Of a DNA stretch of 64,000 nt, positions 18,989 to 28,250 are shown one piece after another. A program made the position numbers and the translations under genes. The notes under the pieces are model-generated. The model ran no database searches. It was given only the letters and a program-made list of their open reading frames with translations, and was not told where the DNA came from. Every line of letters starts with the position of its first letter. The first letter of the stretch is position 1. The DNA is from Aeromicrobium marinum DSM 15272 (GTDB taxonomy: Bacteria > Actinomycetota > Actinomycetes > Propionibacteriales > Nocardioidaceae), in NCBI RefSeq assembly GCF_000160775.2, contig NZ_CM001024.1, forward strand, positions 2,346,686-2,410,685, written 5' to 3'.

Positions 18989-19963
18989 TCAGCCTGCCAC
19001 AGGGGTGGGCACGAAGGTGACGCGATCGACCGACCGGACACACGTCACACCGCCGGGCAGGTTGACCCGGGCGCCACCGCGTCCCAGCCGGACGAGCCGG
19101 TCGAGTGCGTCGACGTGGACGGCAGCGAGCTCGCCGGGCGGGCACCCGGCCGAACGGGCGGCGCGCAGCAGCACCCGCGACCGCAGCGCGGACGGAAGCC
19201 CTGCCAGGTCCGCGACGGTCGGGGCCGGGTGCCCCACGACCCACTCGTCGGTCAGCCGGTCCAGCAGGTCGGCGTCATCGGCCAGCTGCCGCGCGGTGCG
19301 GGCCAGGCCCTCGGCCACGCCGCCTCCGAGGACGTTCTCGAGCACCGGCAGGGCCTCGTGCCGGACCCGGACGCGGCGGTGCGCCGGGTCGCGGTTGTGG
19401 GGGTCGTCCCACCACGGCAGCCCGTGCGCCGCGCAGATCTGCTCGGTGTCACGGCGGCGAAGGCCCAGCAGGGGCCGCCGCACGAGTCCGTCGACGCCGG
19501 CCATACCCGAGAGCGAGCGGGCCCCCGAACCCCGGCCGAGCCCCAGGAGCACCGTCTCCGCCTGGTCGTCGAGGGTGTGGGCCAGGCAGATCACCTCGGC
19601 CCCGGCGGCCAGAGCGGCCGATCGCAGCGCCCCGTGGCGGGCGGTGCGGGCCGCCGCCTCCGGCCCACCGGCGCTGCCGACCTCGACCCCGACGACCTCG
19701 GCCCGCAGACCGAGTCCGCGGCACTGCTCGGCAGCCCGTGCGGCCACCTCGCTCGACCCCGGCTGCAGGTCGTGGTCGACCACGACCGCGCTGACGTCCC
19801 ACGCCTCGCGTCGCGCCACGAAGGCCGTGACCGCGGCCAGGGCCAGGGAGTCGGCTCCACCCGAGACGCCGAGGACCACCGACGATCCGGGGCCCACGTC
19901 GTGCAGGGTCGCCGCGACGGCACGACGGCCGGCCGCGACGGCCGGGTGCAACGAGCCGCCCAT
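18989..19963 (-). CDS. tilS: tRNA(Ile)-lysidine synthetase
   Basis: Converts the wobble cytidine of tRNA-Ile(CAU) to lysidine, an essential decoding step. Of 324 residues, the N-terminal PP-loop SGGADS (34-39) binds ATP, followed by [10 protein letters not shown] and [13 protein letters not shown]. The C-terminal region is shorter than in E. coli, as is usual for actinobacteria. ATG at 19961-19963 lies five bases after the stop of the DUF2342 protease gene, so the two are probably cotranscribed. Confidence 0.94.
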   Translation of the reverse strand: MGGSLHPAVAAGRRAVAATLHDVGPGSSVVLGVSGGADSLALAAVTAFVARREAWDVSAVVVDHDLQPGSSEVAARAAEQCRGLGLRAEVVGVEVGSAGGPEAAARTARHGALRSAALAAGAEVICLAHTLDDQAETVLLGLGRGSGARSLSGMAGVDGLVRRPLLGLRRRDTEQICAAHGLPWWDDPHNRDPAHRRVRVRHEALPVLENVLGGGVAEGLARTARQLADDADLLDRLTDEWVVGHPAPTVADLAGLPSALRSRVLLRAARSAGCPPGELAAVHVDALDRLVRLGRGGARVNLPGGVTCVRSVDRVTFVPTPVAG

Positions 19964-19967
19964 CGGC

Positions 19968-20996
19968 TCAGGCGTGCACGCGGCGGACCCACGCGTCGGG
20001 CTCGAGGATCTCGGCCCGGGTCGGCAGGTTCTCGGCCGACGCCCAGACCGCGTTGAAGCCTTCGAGGCCGACCGTGTCGACGGCGTGGCGCACGAACACC
20101 GCACCGTCGCGGTACTGCCGCATCTTGCCCTCGAGGCCGAGCAGCCGGCGGATCAGCCGGTCGATCCCGCCGCTGCCCTGCCGCCGCTGGTCGAACTTGC
20201 GGCGGATCTGGGCGACGGACGCGATCACGTCGGGACCCACGCCGTCCATGACGACGTCCGCGTGTCCCTCCAGCAACGACATTACCCCGGTGATCCGGTC
20301 GACGACCTCGCGCTGGGTCTCGTTCTGGAACAGGTCGCCCAGCGACCGGTCGGACTGCCCCCGCACGACCTTCACGAGCTCGCCGAGCCCGGCCGCGACC
20401 ACGGCCGGGTCGAGGTCGGTCGACTCCACGAAGTCGTCCATGAGACCCCGGAGGTGGTCGCGCATCCAGGGCACCGCGGTGAACTGCACGCGGTGCGTCT
20501 CCTCGTGCAGGCAGACCCACAGACGGAAGTCGTGGGGGTCGACCTCGAGCTGGCGTTCCACGTGCACGATGTTCGGCGCGACGAGCAGCAGCCGGCCGGT
20601 CTCACCCGCGGGGCCCTCCCAGAACGGGTCGAACTGCCCCAGGACCTTCGTCGACATGAAGGCCATGAGACTGCCGATCTCCGCTCCACCGACCTTGCTG
20701 CCGATCGCCCGGGCGACCGGTCCGGGCGCCTTGGCCGAGATCTGGTCCATCGCCGGCTCGAGGATCGTCTCGAACGTCTCGAGGTTGGCCTCGATCCACC
20801 GCGGCCGGTCCACGACCAGGACGGGCGCGGTGGCCGAGCGGGCATGGAGGTCGGCGAACTGCCGGACCGGCTCCTCGGACAGGGCGGCGCCCTCGCGCAG
20901 CTCGGCGACGACCTCGGCGGCCTCCGACGCACCGATCTCGGGCCCGGGTCGGGACAGCCGGGTGCCGGTGGCCAGCGCGAAGCTCCAGTCGATCAT
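19968..20996 (-). CDS. DUF2342 zinc metallopeptidase-like protein
   Basis: A 342-residue protein of the family often labelled zinc-dependent metalloprotease or F420-associated protein. The motif HEETHRVQF matches HExxH and a later [12 protein letters not shown] supplies conserved acidic and His residues. No signal peptide or membrane segment is seen. Start ATG at 20994-20996 is supported by TACCGT ending seven bases upstream; a GTG nine bases further upstream is the alternative. The order dacB // DUF2342-tilS-hpt is shared with mycobacteria. Substrate unknown. Confidence 0.88.
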   Translation of the reverse strand: MIDWSFALATGTRLSRPGPEIGASEAAEVVAELREGAALSEEPVRQFADLHARSATAPVLVVDRPRWIEANLETFETILEPAMDQISAKAPGPVARAIGSKVGGAEIGSLMAFMSTKVLGQFDPFWEGPAGETGRLLLVAPNIVHVERQLEVDPHDFRLWVCLHEETHRVQFTAVPWMRDHLRGLMDDFVESTDLDPAVVAAGLGELVKVVRGQSDRSLGDLFQNETQREVVDRITGVMSLLEGHADVVMDGVGPDVIASVAQIRRKFDQRRQGSGGIDRLIRRLLGLEGKMRQYRDGAVFVRHAVDTVGLEGFNAVWASAENLPTRAEILEPDAWVRRVHA

Positions 20997-21003
20997 GGTG
21001 TCC

Positions 21004-21009
21004 ACGGTA
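21004..21009 (-). promoter_or_regulatory. -10 box of leaderless DUF2342-tilS-hpt operon
   Basis: TACCGT on the minus strand, seven bases before the ATG at 20996. It favours that ATG over the upstream GTG. Confidence 0.6.
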
Positions 21010-21056
21010 CGGCCGCAGCACGACCGGCAGCGGTCGACGCGGTGGTGACGCGGGGT

Positions 21057-22460
21057 TCAGCGCACGCAGGTGCAGCCGGCGAGCGCCGCGACGACGGCGT
21101 CGACGGCGGCCTGGGTCTCCAGCCCCGGCACGGCCTCGGTGCCGTCGACCATCATCGCGAAGGCGAGGACGGCACCGTCGGCGGTCGTCACCGTGCCGGC
21201 GAGCGAGTGCACCCCCGTGAGCGTCCCGGTCTTGGCCCGCACCAGCCCCCGGGCGACCGGCACCGGCCCGAAGCGGTCGTCCAAGGTCCCCGAGAAGCCC
21301 GCCACCGGCAGGTCGGTGAGCAGCGCTGCCGTCGCGGGGTCGGCGGACGCCCGGGCCACGAGGTCGCTCAGCATCGACGGGGTGGCCCGGTTGGCCCGCG
21401 ACAGGCCGCTGCCGTCGTAGGTCTGCAGATCGCTGACGTCCAGGCCGGCGGCGGCCAGGGTCCGGCGGACGGCGGTCGCGCCGCCGACGAACGACGCGTC
21501 CTCGCCGGCCGCGATGGCGACGTGCCGCAGGATCACCTCGGCCGCCTCGTTGTCGCTCGCCAGCTCCATCCGTTCGAGGATCTGGGCCAGCGGCGCACTG
21601 CCGACGGCGGCCAGGGCCGAGGAGCCCGCGCCCAGGGCGACCGGCTCCACCGAGGTGACCGTGATGCCGCGCTCGGTCAGCAGCTCGGCGAACCGGGTCG
21701 CGGCGAACGCGGCCGGGTCGTCGTCCCGCACCCCGCCGCGTACACCACGGTCGACCCACAGGGCGCTGACCGGGGTGACGATGTCGTCCGGCACGTAGGA
21801 CGGCTCCCAGCGGTCGCTCGCGGACGGGCCGACGAACAGGGTGGAGTCGTGCCCCAGGGCGACCTGCGAGAGACCCCGGCTGCGCAGGGCCGTCACCGTG
21901 CGGTCGGCCAGGCTCGCCAGGTCGGCCCGCACGCCGTACGCCGGCTCGGGCGACGGTTCGCCCTGCAGGTACGGGTCACCGCCGCCCACCAGCACCACGC
22001 GTCCCTCGTCGAGGCGGGCCTCGGTCCGCAGCCGCAACCCCGGATCGAGCAGGGCGCGGGCGGCGAATCCCGTCATCAGCTTGGTCGTGGACGCGGGGAC
22101 GAACGCATCGGTGTTGGTGACGATGACCTCCTCACCGGAGCCGACCTCGCGGACCGACAGTCCGGTGTGCGGTCCCAGGGCGGGCGACGCCAGCGCGTCG
22201 GAGACCGCCGACGACACCCGCACGGGGTCCACCCGCCCGATCTCCTCGGCCGCCGGCCCGAGGACGACCGGCACCGCGGGCTCCAACCCCTCGGGCGCGG
22301 CGATGTACTCCGGGCCGCACGGACCGTCGCAGAGCAGTCCGTTGAGGTCGCCCGCCCGGTGCGCCTGGACGGCCACGGTTCCGGCGGCCGCGAGCAGTCC
22401 CACGACCAGCAGGGTCGTGAGCACCGACCACAGCACCCGGCGTTCGGCTCGTCCTGTCAC
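21057..22460 (-). CDS. dacB: D-alanyl-D-alanine carboxypeptidase, PBP4/DacB type
   Basis: Trims or opens peptidoglycan cross-links outside the membrane. The 467-residue protein has an N-terminal signal anchor (about 9-32) and a penicillin-binding fold of class C: serine motif STTK at 124-127, SDN in [10 protein letters not shown], and KTG in [13 protein letters not shown] at 22458-22460 is chosen because TAGTGT lies seven bases upstream. A cysteine pair (CDGPCG) after the anchor may form a disulfide. Divergent from ppa, as in mycobacteria. Confidence 0.94.
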   Translation of the reverse strand: MTGRAERRVLWSVLTTLLVVGLLAAAGTVAVQAHRAGDLNGLLCDGPCGPEYIAAPEGLEPAVPVVLGPAAEEIGRVDPVRVSSAVSDALASPALGPHTGLSVREVGSGEEVIVTNTDAFVPASTTKLMTGFAARALLDPGLRLRTEARLDEGRVVLVGGGDPYLQGEPSPEPAYGVRADLASLADRTVTALRSRGLSQVALGHDSTLFVGPSASDRWEPSYVPDDIVTPVSALWVDRGVRGGVRDDDPAAFAATRFAELLTERGITVTSVEPVALGAGSSALAAVGSAPLAQILERMELASDNEAAEVILRHVAIAAGEDASFVGGATAVRRTLAAAGLDVSDLQTYDGSGLSRANRATPSMLSDLVARASADPATAALLTDLPVAGFSGTLDDRFGPVPVARGLVRAKTGTLTGVHSLAGTVTTADGAVLAFAMMVDGTEAVPGLETQAAVDAVVAALAGCTCVR

Positions 22461-22467
22461 ATGGGCC

Positions 22468-22473
22468 ACACTA
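22468..22473 (-). promoter_or_regulatory. dacB: -10 box of leaderless dacB
   Basis: TAGTGT on the minus strand ends seven bases before the GTG start of dacB. Confidence 0.6.
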
Positions 22474-22568
22474 AGGGCAATCCTGGGCCGGTCCGAGAGG
22501 CCCGCGCACCCCCGGGACGACTTCGAGTACGACGACTCAGGACGACTGAGCCAACCTGTGGAGGCATC

Positions 22569-23063
22569 GTGATCTTCGACGTGACCGTGGAGATTCCCAA
22601 GGGTGAGCGCAACAAGTACGAGCTGGACCATGCCACCCATCGGATCCGGCTCGACCGCACCCTGTTCACGTCGATGACGTACCCCGCCGACTACGGCTTC
22701 ATCGACAACTCGCTCGGCAACGACGGCGATCCGCTGGACGCGCTCGTCATCCTGCCCTTCCCGACCTTCCCCGGGTGCGTCATCGAGTGCCGGGCGATCG
22801 GCATGTTCCAGATGACCGACGACGCCGGGGGTGACGACAAGGTGCTCTGCGTCCCGTCGACCGACCCGCGCCAGGCCCATCTGCAGGACGTGGGCGACGT
22901 CGCCGACTTCGACCTGTCGGAGATCCAGCACTTCTTCGAGTCCTACAAGGACCTCGAGCCGGGCAAGTTCGTCGAGGAGGGCTCCAAGTGGGTCGGGCGG
23001 GCCGAGGCCGAGGCCGAGATCACCGCCAGCTTCCTGCGGTTCGAGGCCAACGGCGGCTACTGA
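22569..23063 (+). CDS. ppa: Inorganic pyrophosphatase
   Basis: Hydrolyses pyrophosphate and so pulls biosynthetic reactions forward. The 164-residue family I enzyme shows [38 protein letters not shown] with the catalytic Asp cluster, and [12 protein letters not shown] at 22569 follows GGAGG (22560-22564). A small CTCAG/CTGAG hairpin lies just before the ribosome binding site (22536-22550). Its end overlaps the convergent TetR gene by seven bases. Confidence 0.96.
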   Translation: MIFDVTVEIPKGERNKYELDHATHRIRLDRTLFTSMTYPADYGFIDNSLGNDGDPLDALVILPFPTFPGCVIECRAIGMFQMTDDAGGDDKVLCVPSTDPRQAHLQDVGDVADFDLSEIQHFFESYKDLEPGKFVEEGSKWVGRAEAEAEITASFLRFEANGGY

Positions 23064-23674
23064 GCCCCGGCGGTGAATCCCGGGGCGAGGGCCCGCATCG
23101 CGTCGGCGAAGATCGTGACGTCGATCGCGGAGTCGAGCGACCGCAGCGCCCCCAGCCCGATGCCCAGGCTCAGCAGCACGGTGGCGGCCTCGTGCGCCGG
23201 CACCCGCAGCTCGAGGCCGGCCTCACGGGTGACCTGACCGATCAGCTGGGCCGTGGCCGCCACGAGGTCACGGTGTCGCTTGACCAGCTCCGTCGCGACG
23301 AACGGACTGTGCCGCGCGACCGCCGCGAACTCCACCTCGAGCGCCGTCCACCGCGGATGCCCCAGCCCCGTCTGGGCCCAGGCGGCGAACGCGTCGATGC
23401 GGCCCGCGAGGTCGGTGTCGGTGGTGAACGCCCCGAGGACGCCCTCGATCTGCTCCTCGTGGATGCTGTCGAGGACCGCGAGGCACAGCTCCTCCTTGCC
23501 GGCGAAGTTGGAGTAGACGGCCCCCTTGGAGAAGCCCGCCGCGAGCGCGACCTTGTCCAACGAGGTCGCCGCATAGCCCTCGTCGAGGAACAGCTCGCGC
23601 GCCACCTCCACGAGCCGCTCGCGGGTCTGGGCCTGTCGTTCGGCGCGGGTCACGCGCCCTCCGTCCACGGTCAC
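23057..23674 (-). CDS. TetR family regulator of the adjacent monooxygenase
   Basis: A 205-residue regulator with an N-terminal helix-turn-helix ([27 protein letters not shown], about 39-62) and a helical ligand-binding C-terminus. GTG at 23672-23674 is the start; [21 protein letters not shown] follows. The next gene, divergent across 91 bases, is a Baeyer-Villiger-type monooxygenase whose promoter contains a perfect palindrome (23741-23763). The pair therefore looks like a substrate-inducible unit. Confidence 0.88.
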   Translation of the reverse strand: MTVDGGRVTRAERQAQTRERLVEVARELFLDEGYAATSLDKVALAAGFSKGAVYSNFAGKEELCLAVLDSIHEEQIEGVLGAFTTDTDLAGRIDAFAAWAQTGLGHPRWTALEVEFAAVARHSPFVATELVKRHRDLVAATAQLIGQVTREAGLELRVPAHEAATVLLSLGIGLGALRSLDSAIDVTIFADAMRALAPGFTAGAQ

Positions 23675-23740
23675 CGGGCAACCTCTCGTCAGGGGTGTCG
23701 GCGGGCCGTGAGCGACTCATCACGTTCCGTGGACACCGGT

Positions 23741-23763
23741 TTCAGATACCGATAGTATCTGAA
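23741..23763. promoter_or_regulatory. Operator palindrome overlapping the monooxygenase promoter
   Basis: Arms TTCAGATAC and GTATCTGAA are perfect 9-base inverted repeats with a 5-base centre. The right half overlaps the -10 box TAGTAT (23753-23758), which itself ends seven bases before the GTG start at 23766. A TetR dimer bound here would block RNA polymerase. Confidence 0.75.
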
Positions 23764-23765
23764 AG

Positions 23766-25253
23766 GTGATCAGCAAGGACATCATCATCATCGGTAGCGG
23801 GTTCGCCGGCATGGGCATGGCCATGAAGCTCCGCGAAGCCGGACGGCAGGACTTCCTCATCCTCGAGAAGGCCGACGACGTCGGCGGCACGTGGCGCGAC
23901 AACACCTACCCGGGTGCCGAGTGCGACGTGCAGAGCCACATGTACTCCTTCTCCGGCGAGCTCAACAAGAACTGGTCGCGCGAGTACTCCGCGCAGCCGG
24001 AGATCCACGCGTACATGCGCGAGGTCGCCGACCGCCACCGTCTGCACGAGGTGATCCACTTCGGCACCGAGATGACCGGCGCGACTTGGGACGAGGCCAC
24101 CCTGCGGTGGACCGTCACCACCTCCAAGGAGACCTACCAGACCCGGGTGCTGGTGTCGGGCATCGGCGGGCTGCACATCCCGAACGTCCCCGAGCTGCCC
24201 GGTGCCGAGACCTTCGCCGGCGCCCGGTTCCACTCCGCGCAGTGGGAGCACGACGTCGACCTCACCGGCAAGAAGGTTGCGGTCATCGGCACGGGCGCCA
24301 GCGCGATCCAGTTCATCCCGCAGATCGTCGGACAGGTCGGGCAGCTCGACGTCTACCAGCGCACCGCACCGTGGGTCGTGCCGAAGAAGAACCACGACAT
24401 CACCGGCACCAAGAAGACGCTGCTCAGCAAGGTCCCCGGCGGCACCCGCGCCTACCGCAACGCCGTGTACTGGTTCAACGAGTCCACCCAGCTGGGCTTC
24501 ACCGGCCCGCTGCAGGGAGTGACCAAGCTCGTCGAGAAGAAGGTCACCGAGTACATCACCGCGACGGTCGACGACCCCGAGACCGCCGCCAAGCTGATTC
24601 CGGACTACCGGCTCGGCTGCAAGCGCGTCCTCAAGACCGACAACTACATCCCCGTCTACAACCGCGACAACGTCGACCTGATCGACTCCGGCATCGCCGA
24701 GATCACGCCCGACGGCATCCTCGGCAAGGACGGCACGTTCCGCGAGGCCGACGTCATCATCTACGGCACCGGGTTCCACGTGACCGACGCCTTCCAGTGG
24801 GTCCACGTCACCGGGACCGGCGGACGCGACCTGTCCAAGACGTTCGACGAGCACGGCATCGAGACCTACCTCGGCATCGCCGTGACGCACTTCCCGAACT
24901 TCTTCCTGCTCCTCGGCCCGAACACCGCGCTGGGACACAACTCGGTCGTCTTCATGATCGAGCAGCAGGTCAAGTGGATCTCGACGATGCTCGACGAGAT
25001 GGACGAGCGGGGGGCCGAGGCCGTCGAGCCCACCCCGCAGGCCCAGCGCAGCTTCAACGACGCCCTGCAGGAGAAGGTCGAGAAGGGCGTCTGGAGCCAG
25101 GGCGGCTGCACCAGCTGGTACCTCGACAGCAAGGGCAAGAACCGCACGATCTGGCCCGGCTTCACGTGGCGCTACTGGTGGACGACGCGCAAGGTCGAGG
25201 CCACCGACTTCGCGTGGATCACCGGCCGCCGCAAGGCCGACGCCGCAGCCTGA
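23766..25253 (+). CDS. Flavin-containing (Baeyer-Villiger type) monooxygenase
   Basis: Inserts oxygen into a ketone or similar substrate using FAD and NADPH. Of 495 residues: FAD-binding GSGFAGMGMA at about 10-19, the Baeyer-Villiger fingerprint FAGARFHSAQWEHD near residues 154-167, the second Rossmann motif VIGTGASAIQF, and a C-terminal GTGF pattern. These enzymes often act on cyclic or aryl ketones or sterols; the substrate cannot be read from sequence. The GTG start is probably leaderless. It is controlled, I infer, by the divergent TetR. Confidence 0.92.
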   Translation: MISKDIIIIGSGFAGMGMAMKLREAGRQDFLILEKADDVGGTWRDNTYPGAECDVQSHMYSFSGELNKNWSREYSAQPEIHAYMREVADRHRLHEVIHFGTEMTGATWDEATLRWTVTTSKETYQTRVLVSGIGGLHIPNVPELPGAETFAGARFHSAQWEHDVDLTGKKVAVIGTGASAIQFIPQIVGQVGQLDVYQRTAPWVVPKKNHDITGTKKTLLSKVPGGTRAYRNAVYWFNESTQLGFTGPLQGVTKLVEKKVTEYITATVDDPETAAKLIPDYRLGCKRVLKTDNYIPVYNRDNVDLIDSGIAEITPDGILGKDGTFREADVIIYGTGFHVTDAFQWVHVTGTGGRDLSKTFDEHGIETYLGIAVTHFPNFFLLLGPNTALGHNSVVFMIEQQVKWISTMLDEMDERGAEAVEPTPQAQRSFNDALQEKVEKGVWSQGGCTSWYLDSKGKNRTIWPGFTWRYWWTTRKVEATDFAWITGRRKADAAA

Positions 25254-25295
25254 CCCTCGCTCCTCGCCGGTCGAGGTGCGAGGGCGCCCCGCGCC

Positions 25296-25408
25296 ACCAC
25301 TCGGTGGTTGAGGTGTGACGAGCTCTGCGAGGAGCCTCGAAACCACTCCCGGAGGGTGGCTTCGAGGCTCGGGCGCAGGGCGCCCTCACACCTCAACCAC
25401 CGAGTGGT
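25296..25408. repeat. 113-bp nested palindrome between convergent genes
   Basis: Outer arms of 23 bases (25296-25318 and 25386-25408) are perfect reverse complements. Inside, GCCTCGAAACCAC and GTGGCTTCGAGGC form a second stem with one mismatch. A third repeat, GAGGGCGCCC / GGGCGCCCTC (about 25280-25289 and 25377-25386), flanks it. The half element GGTGGTTGAGGTG...GCCTCGAAACCAC also occurs inside dnaX. It probably terminates transcription from both sides, and it resembles a REP-type mobile palindrome. Positions 25254-25295 and 25409-25414 hold nothing else that I can see. Confidence 0.8.
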
Positions 25409-25414
25409 CACGCG

Positions 25415-26455
25415 TCAGCGGGTGCGGAGCGGATCGGTCGCGAGCGCAGCCAGACCGTCCTCCGGCCGGACCTCGGCCGAGAATCCGAGACTGTCCCGCG
25501 CCGCATCCGGCGACGCGACGACGTGCCGCACGTCGAAGCGGCGGTACTCGCCGGTGACGACCGGCTCCGGCGCACCGGCCGCGGCCGCGAGGGTCCGCGC
25601 CATCTCACCGATCGTGGTGGGGTGACCCGACGCCACGTTGTACGCGGTGAGCCCGCCCCGGTGGGCCGACACCTGCTCGACCGCCAGCACGTTGGCCAGG
25701 GCGATGTCGTGCACGTGCACGAAGTCCCGCACCTGTCGGCCGTCCTCGAACACGCGGGGGGCCTCACCGCGGGCGATCGAGGACCGGAAGATCGCTGCGA
25801 CGCCGGCGTACGGGGTGTCGGCGGGCATGCCCGGCCCGTACACGTTGTGGTACCGCAGGGCGATCGCCCGGGCGTCCTCCAAGGTGCACCAGGCCGAGGC
25901 GTAGTGCTCCTGGGCCACCTTCGAGGCCGCGTAGCTGGTCCGCGGGAGGAACGGCGTCGACTCGTCGATGCGTCGCCACTCGATGGGACCGGCGCAGACC
26001 GGGCACCGAGGGTCGTACCGTCCGGCGGACAGGTCGTCCTCGCGGCGGGTCGCCGGTGGCACGTCGCCGTGCTCGGGGCACGTGTAGCGGCCGTCGCCGT
26101 AGACCACCATCGACGACGCCAGCACGAGGTCCCGCGCACCCACCCGGGCCATCGCGGCGAGCAGGCGGGCGGTGCCGGCGTCGTTGTGCTCGGCGTAGTC
26201 GGGCAGGTCCTGGGCATCGACGCCGTTGCCCACCATCGCCGCCTGGTGGCACACCACGTCGACGTCGGCGACGATCTCGTCGAGCCGGTCCGAGCGCAGG
26301 TCCAACCGGGCGACGCGCGGGTCGCGCTCGCCACCGGTCCCGTGGGCCTTCTCCAGGTACAGGTCGAGGCGCCGGACGTCGTGCCCGCGTTCCCCGGCGA
26401 TCCGCCCGATGTGGGTGCCGATGAATCCGGCGGCGCCGGTCAGCAGCACCTTCAC
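25415..26455 (-). CDS. NAD-dependent sugar epimerase/dehydratase (extended SDR)
   Basis: A 346-residue enzyme of nucleotide-sugar metabolism. TGAAGFIGTH (6-15) binds NAD, and the catalytic SSMVVYG and YAASK are typical of extended SDRs. Between them sits an insert with CPEHG and CPVCAG, whose Cys/His spacing suggests a zinc ribbon, as in some actinobacterial epimerases. The start overlaps the mtnP end by four bases, so it is translationally coupled to that gene. Substrate not identifiable. Confidence 0.88.
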   Translation of the reverse strand: MKVLLTGAAGFIGTHIGRIAGERGHDVRRLDLYLEKAHGTGGERDPRVARLDLRSDRLDEIVADVDVVCHQAAMVGNGVDAQDLPDYAEHNDAGTARLLAAMARVGARDLVLASSMVVYGDGRYTCPEHGDVPPATRREDDLSAGRYDPRCPVCAGPIEWRRIDESTPFLPRTSYAASKVAQEHYASAWCTLEDARAIALRYHNVYGPGMPADTPYAGVAAIFRSSIARGEAPRVFEDGRQVRDFVHVHDIALANVLAVEQVSAHRGGLTAYNVASGHPTTIGEMARTLAAAAGAPEPVVTGEYRRFDVRHVVASPDAARDSLGFSAEVRPEDGLAALATDPLRTR

Positions 26456-27255
26456 GGCAGGGTCACCGGCAGGTCCATGCCGTCGACGGCGTGCGAGCAG
26501 GCACAGTCCCGATCGGTTCCGAGACCGCCGACCACGCCGCCGAGCACCGTCTTGAGGGTGTCGGTGTGGGCACGGAACACCTCGAAGACCGCTTCCATGC
26601 TGACGGCGCCGGCCTCGTCGACGCCGGCGTCGTGATCGGTGACCAGGGCGACCGTGGCGTAGCAGAGGGCGAGCTCACGGGCGAGGACCGCCTCGGGGTG
26701 GCCGGTCATGTTGACGACCGCCCAGTCCTGCGCGGCGTACCACCGCGACTCGGCGCGGGTCGAGAAGCGCGGACCGTCGATGACCACCATCGCTCCCCCG
26801 TCGACCGGGTCCTGGTCGCTGAGACCCTGCAGCAGGTGCCCGCGGAGCCGTGAGCAGTACGGGTCGGCGAACGAGATGTGGCAGGCCCCGGAGTCGTAGT
26901 AGGTCTGCGGCCGGCCGGTGGTGCGGTCGACCAGCTGGTCGGGCACCACGAACGTGCCGGGGCCGTGCTCGGGCTGCAGGCCGCCGACGGCGCACGGCGC
27001 GAGGACCTGCCGGACACCGAGGCTCCGCAGGGCCCACAGGTTCGCGCGGTACGGCACCCGGTGGGCGGGGAACTCGTGGTGCGCGCCGTGCCGGGGCAGG
27101 AAGGCGACCGTGCGGTCCCCGACGGCGCCGACCGCGATCGGCGCCGAGGGGGCGCCGTAGGGGGTGTCCACCGTGACGGTCTTCGGGTCCTCGAGGAAGG
27201 TGTAGAACCCGGAACCACCGATCACGGCGACATCGGGACGGGGATCGGAACTCAT
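26452..27255 (-). CDS. mtnP: S-methyl-5'-thioadenosine phosphorylase family protein
   Basis: Phosphorolyses methylthioadenosine or a related nucleoside, salvaging adenine and methylthioribose phosphate. The 267-residue protein has the family landmarks GGSGFY, PRHGAHHEFPAHRVPYRANLWAL, DGPRFSTRAE and NMTGHPEAVLARELALCYA. Homologues labelled purine nucleoside phosphorylase are close, so inosine-type activity cannot be excluded. ATG at 27253-27255; CATGCT lies six bases upstream, a possible leaderless -10. First gene of a two-gene operon with the sugar epimerase. Confidence 0.88.
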   Translation of the reverse strand: MSSDPRPDVAVIGGSGFYTFLEDPKTVTVDTPYGAPSAPIAVGAVGDRTVAFLPRHGAHHEFPAHRVPYRANLWALRSLGVRQVLAPCAVGGLQPEHGPGTFVVPDQLVDRTTGRPQTYYDSGACHISFADPYCSRLRGHLLQGLSDQDPVDGGAMVVIDGPRFSTRAESRWYAAQDWAVVNMTGHPEAVLARELALCYATVALVTDHDAGVDEAGAVSMEAVFEVFRAHTDTLKTVLGGVVGGLGTDRDCACSHAVDGMDLPVTLP

Positions 27256-27352
27256 CCCCCGAGCATGTCACTCCTGACCGCGGCGGCACGGCGGGACCGC
27301 TGTGTGACGTCCGCCCGAGTGGGTACGCCCTTGGCGGACCGAGGAGGTAACC

Positions 27353-28009
27353 ATGAAGTTCAACCGATCGACCACGAACCACGACCACGCGACCACCGAG
27401 ACCGCTCCTGCGGCGTCCGGGTCGCATCCGCCCGAGCACGCTGCCGGCCGCCACGAGCCCACCCACGGTGAGCGACTGGTGCTGACCGACCGCGCGCAGC
27501 GTGAGCGGTTCGGAGGCGCGCAGGTCGGAGCTGGCTTCTTCGGCTGGCTCACCGGCATCGGGGTCGCCGCGATCCTCGTCGGCATCGTGGCAGCGGTGTC
27601 GGCGGCCGTCGGCGACGCCATGGAGGTCACCGAGGACGAGCTGCTCGGCCGCAGCGCCGACATCGGTGTGGCCGCGGCCATCATCCTGGTGGTGCTGGTG
27701 ATGATCAGCTACGCGGCCGGTGGCTACGTGGCGGGCCGGATGTCCCGCTTCGACGGGGCCCGACAGGGTCTGACGGTCTGGATCATCAGCCTCGTCGTCA
27801 TCGCGATCGCCGCTGCCCTCGGCGCGGTGTTCGGTTCGGAGTACGACGTGCTGGCACGGGTCGACGTGCCGGAGGTGCCGCTGACGACCGACGAGCTGAG
27901 CTGGGGCGCCGGCATCACGGCGGCCGCTGCGCTCGTGGGCGGACTGCTCGCCGCTCTCGGCGGAGGCAAGGCCGGTACCCACTACCACCGCAGGATCGAC
28001 CGGGTCTGA
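27353..28009 (+). CDS. Four-helix membrane protein of unknown function
   Basis: A 218-residue protein with a His-rich hydrophilic N-terminus of about 60 residues, then four predicted transmembrane segments (about 61-82, 102-125, 138-158 and 182-202). The loop AAGGYVAGRMSRFDGARQG after the second helix is the most distinctive motif and resembles YrzE/TIGR04086-type proteins. I assign no function. The ATG follows GGAGGTAACC, a strong ribosome binding site. It is monocistronic and lies just upstream of tRNA-Gly. Confidence 0.75.
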   Translation: MKFNRSTTNHDHATTETAPAASGSHPPEHAAGRHEPTHGERLVLTDRAQRERFGGAQVGAGFFGWLTGIGVAAILVGIVAAVSAAVGDAMEVTEDELLGRSADIGVAAAIILVVLVMISYAAGGYVAGRMSRFDGARQGLTVWIISLVVIAIAAALGAVFGSEYDVLARVDVPEVPLTTDELSWGAGITAAAALVGGLLAALGGGKAGTHYHRRIDRV

Positions 28010-28027
28010 ACCCGGCCACAGTGTCGG

Positions 28028-28034
28028 TATAGAT
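28028..28034 (+). promoter_or_regulatory. -10 box of the tRNA-Gly gene
   Basis: TATAGAT is centred about 16 bases before the mature 5' end; no clear -35 is visible. Confidence 0.5.
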
Positions 28035-28046
28035 TGGGCCGACATC

Positions 28047-28117
28047 GCCGATGTAGCTCAGTGGTAGAGCGCTTGCTTCCCAAGCAAGATATGCGGGTTC
28101 GATTCCCGTCATCGGCT
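28047..28117 (+). tRNA. tRNA-Gly (anticodon CCC)
   Basis: The acceptor stem GCCGATG/CATCGGC is perfect. The anticodon stem CTTGC/GCAAG encloses the loop TTCCCAA, giving anticodon CCC for GGG codons. The T arm GCGGG-TTCGATT-CCCGT is canonical and the D arm has AGCTCAGTGGTAGAGC. Discriminator U; CCA is not encoded. Confidence 0.97.
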
Positions 28118-28159
28118 CCGAGCGCAGCGAGGTGCCGCTGACGGGGATCGAGTGGGCCC
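28105..28159. repeat. Direct repeat, copy 1: tRNA-Gly 3' end plus flank
   Basis: Starts inside the T stem and runs 42 bases past the tRNA. It is repeated 86 bases downstream with two or three substitutions. Within each copy CCCGTCA and TGACGGG can pair, so each copy is also a hairpin. Confidence 0.8.
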
Positions 28160-28190
28160 CTCCCCGCGCCGCAGGCGCCCCCGGAGGGAT

Positions 28191-28245
28191 CCCGTCATCG
28201 GCTCCGAGCGCAGCGAGGTGCCGCTGACGGGAATCGAATGGCCCC
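28191..28245. repeat. Direct repeat, copy 2: partial tRNA-Gly 3' end
   Basis: Repeats 28105-28159, including the last 13 bases of the tRNA. TGACGGGAATCGA at its end is the reverse complement of TCGATTCCCGTCA in the tRNA T arm. Confidence 0.8.
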
Positions 28246-28250
28246 CGTTC

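Noticed and set aside
18324-22568. A continuous plus-strand frame across hpt, tilS, the DUF2342 gene and dacB, joining ppa
   Set aside because: Only the last 164 codons (ppa) have family similarity. The rest is antisense to well-supported genes.
25296-25408. Insertion sequence
   Set aside because: The palindrome has no room for a transposase and no target duplication was found.
28105-28245. A second tRNA or an integrated element at tRNA-Gly
   Set aside because: The repeat holds only the last 13 bases of the tRNA, with no acceptor or anticodon arm, and no integrase lies nearby.
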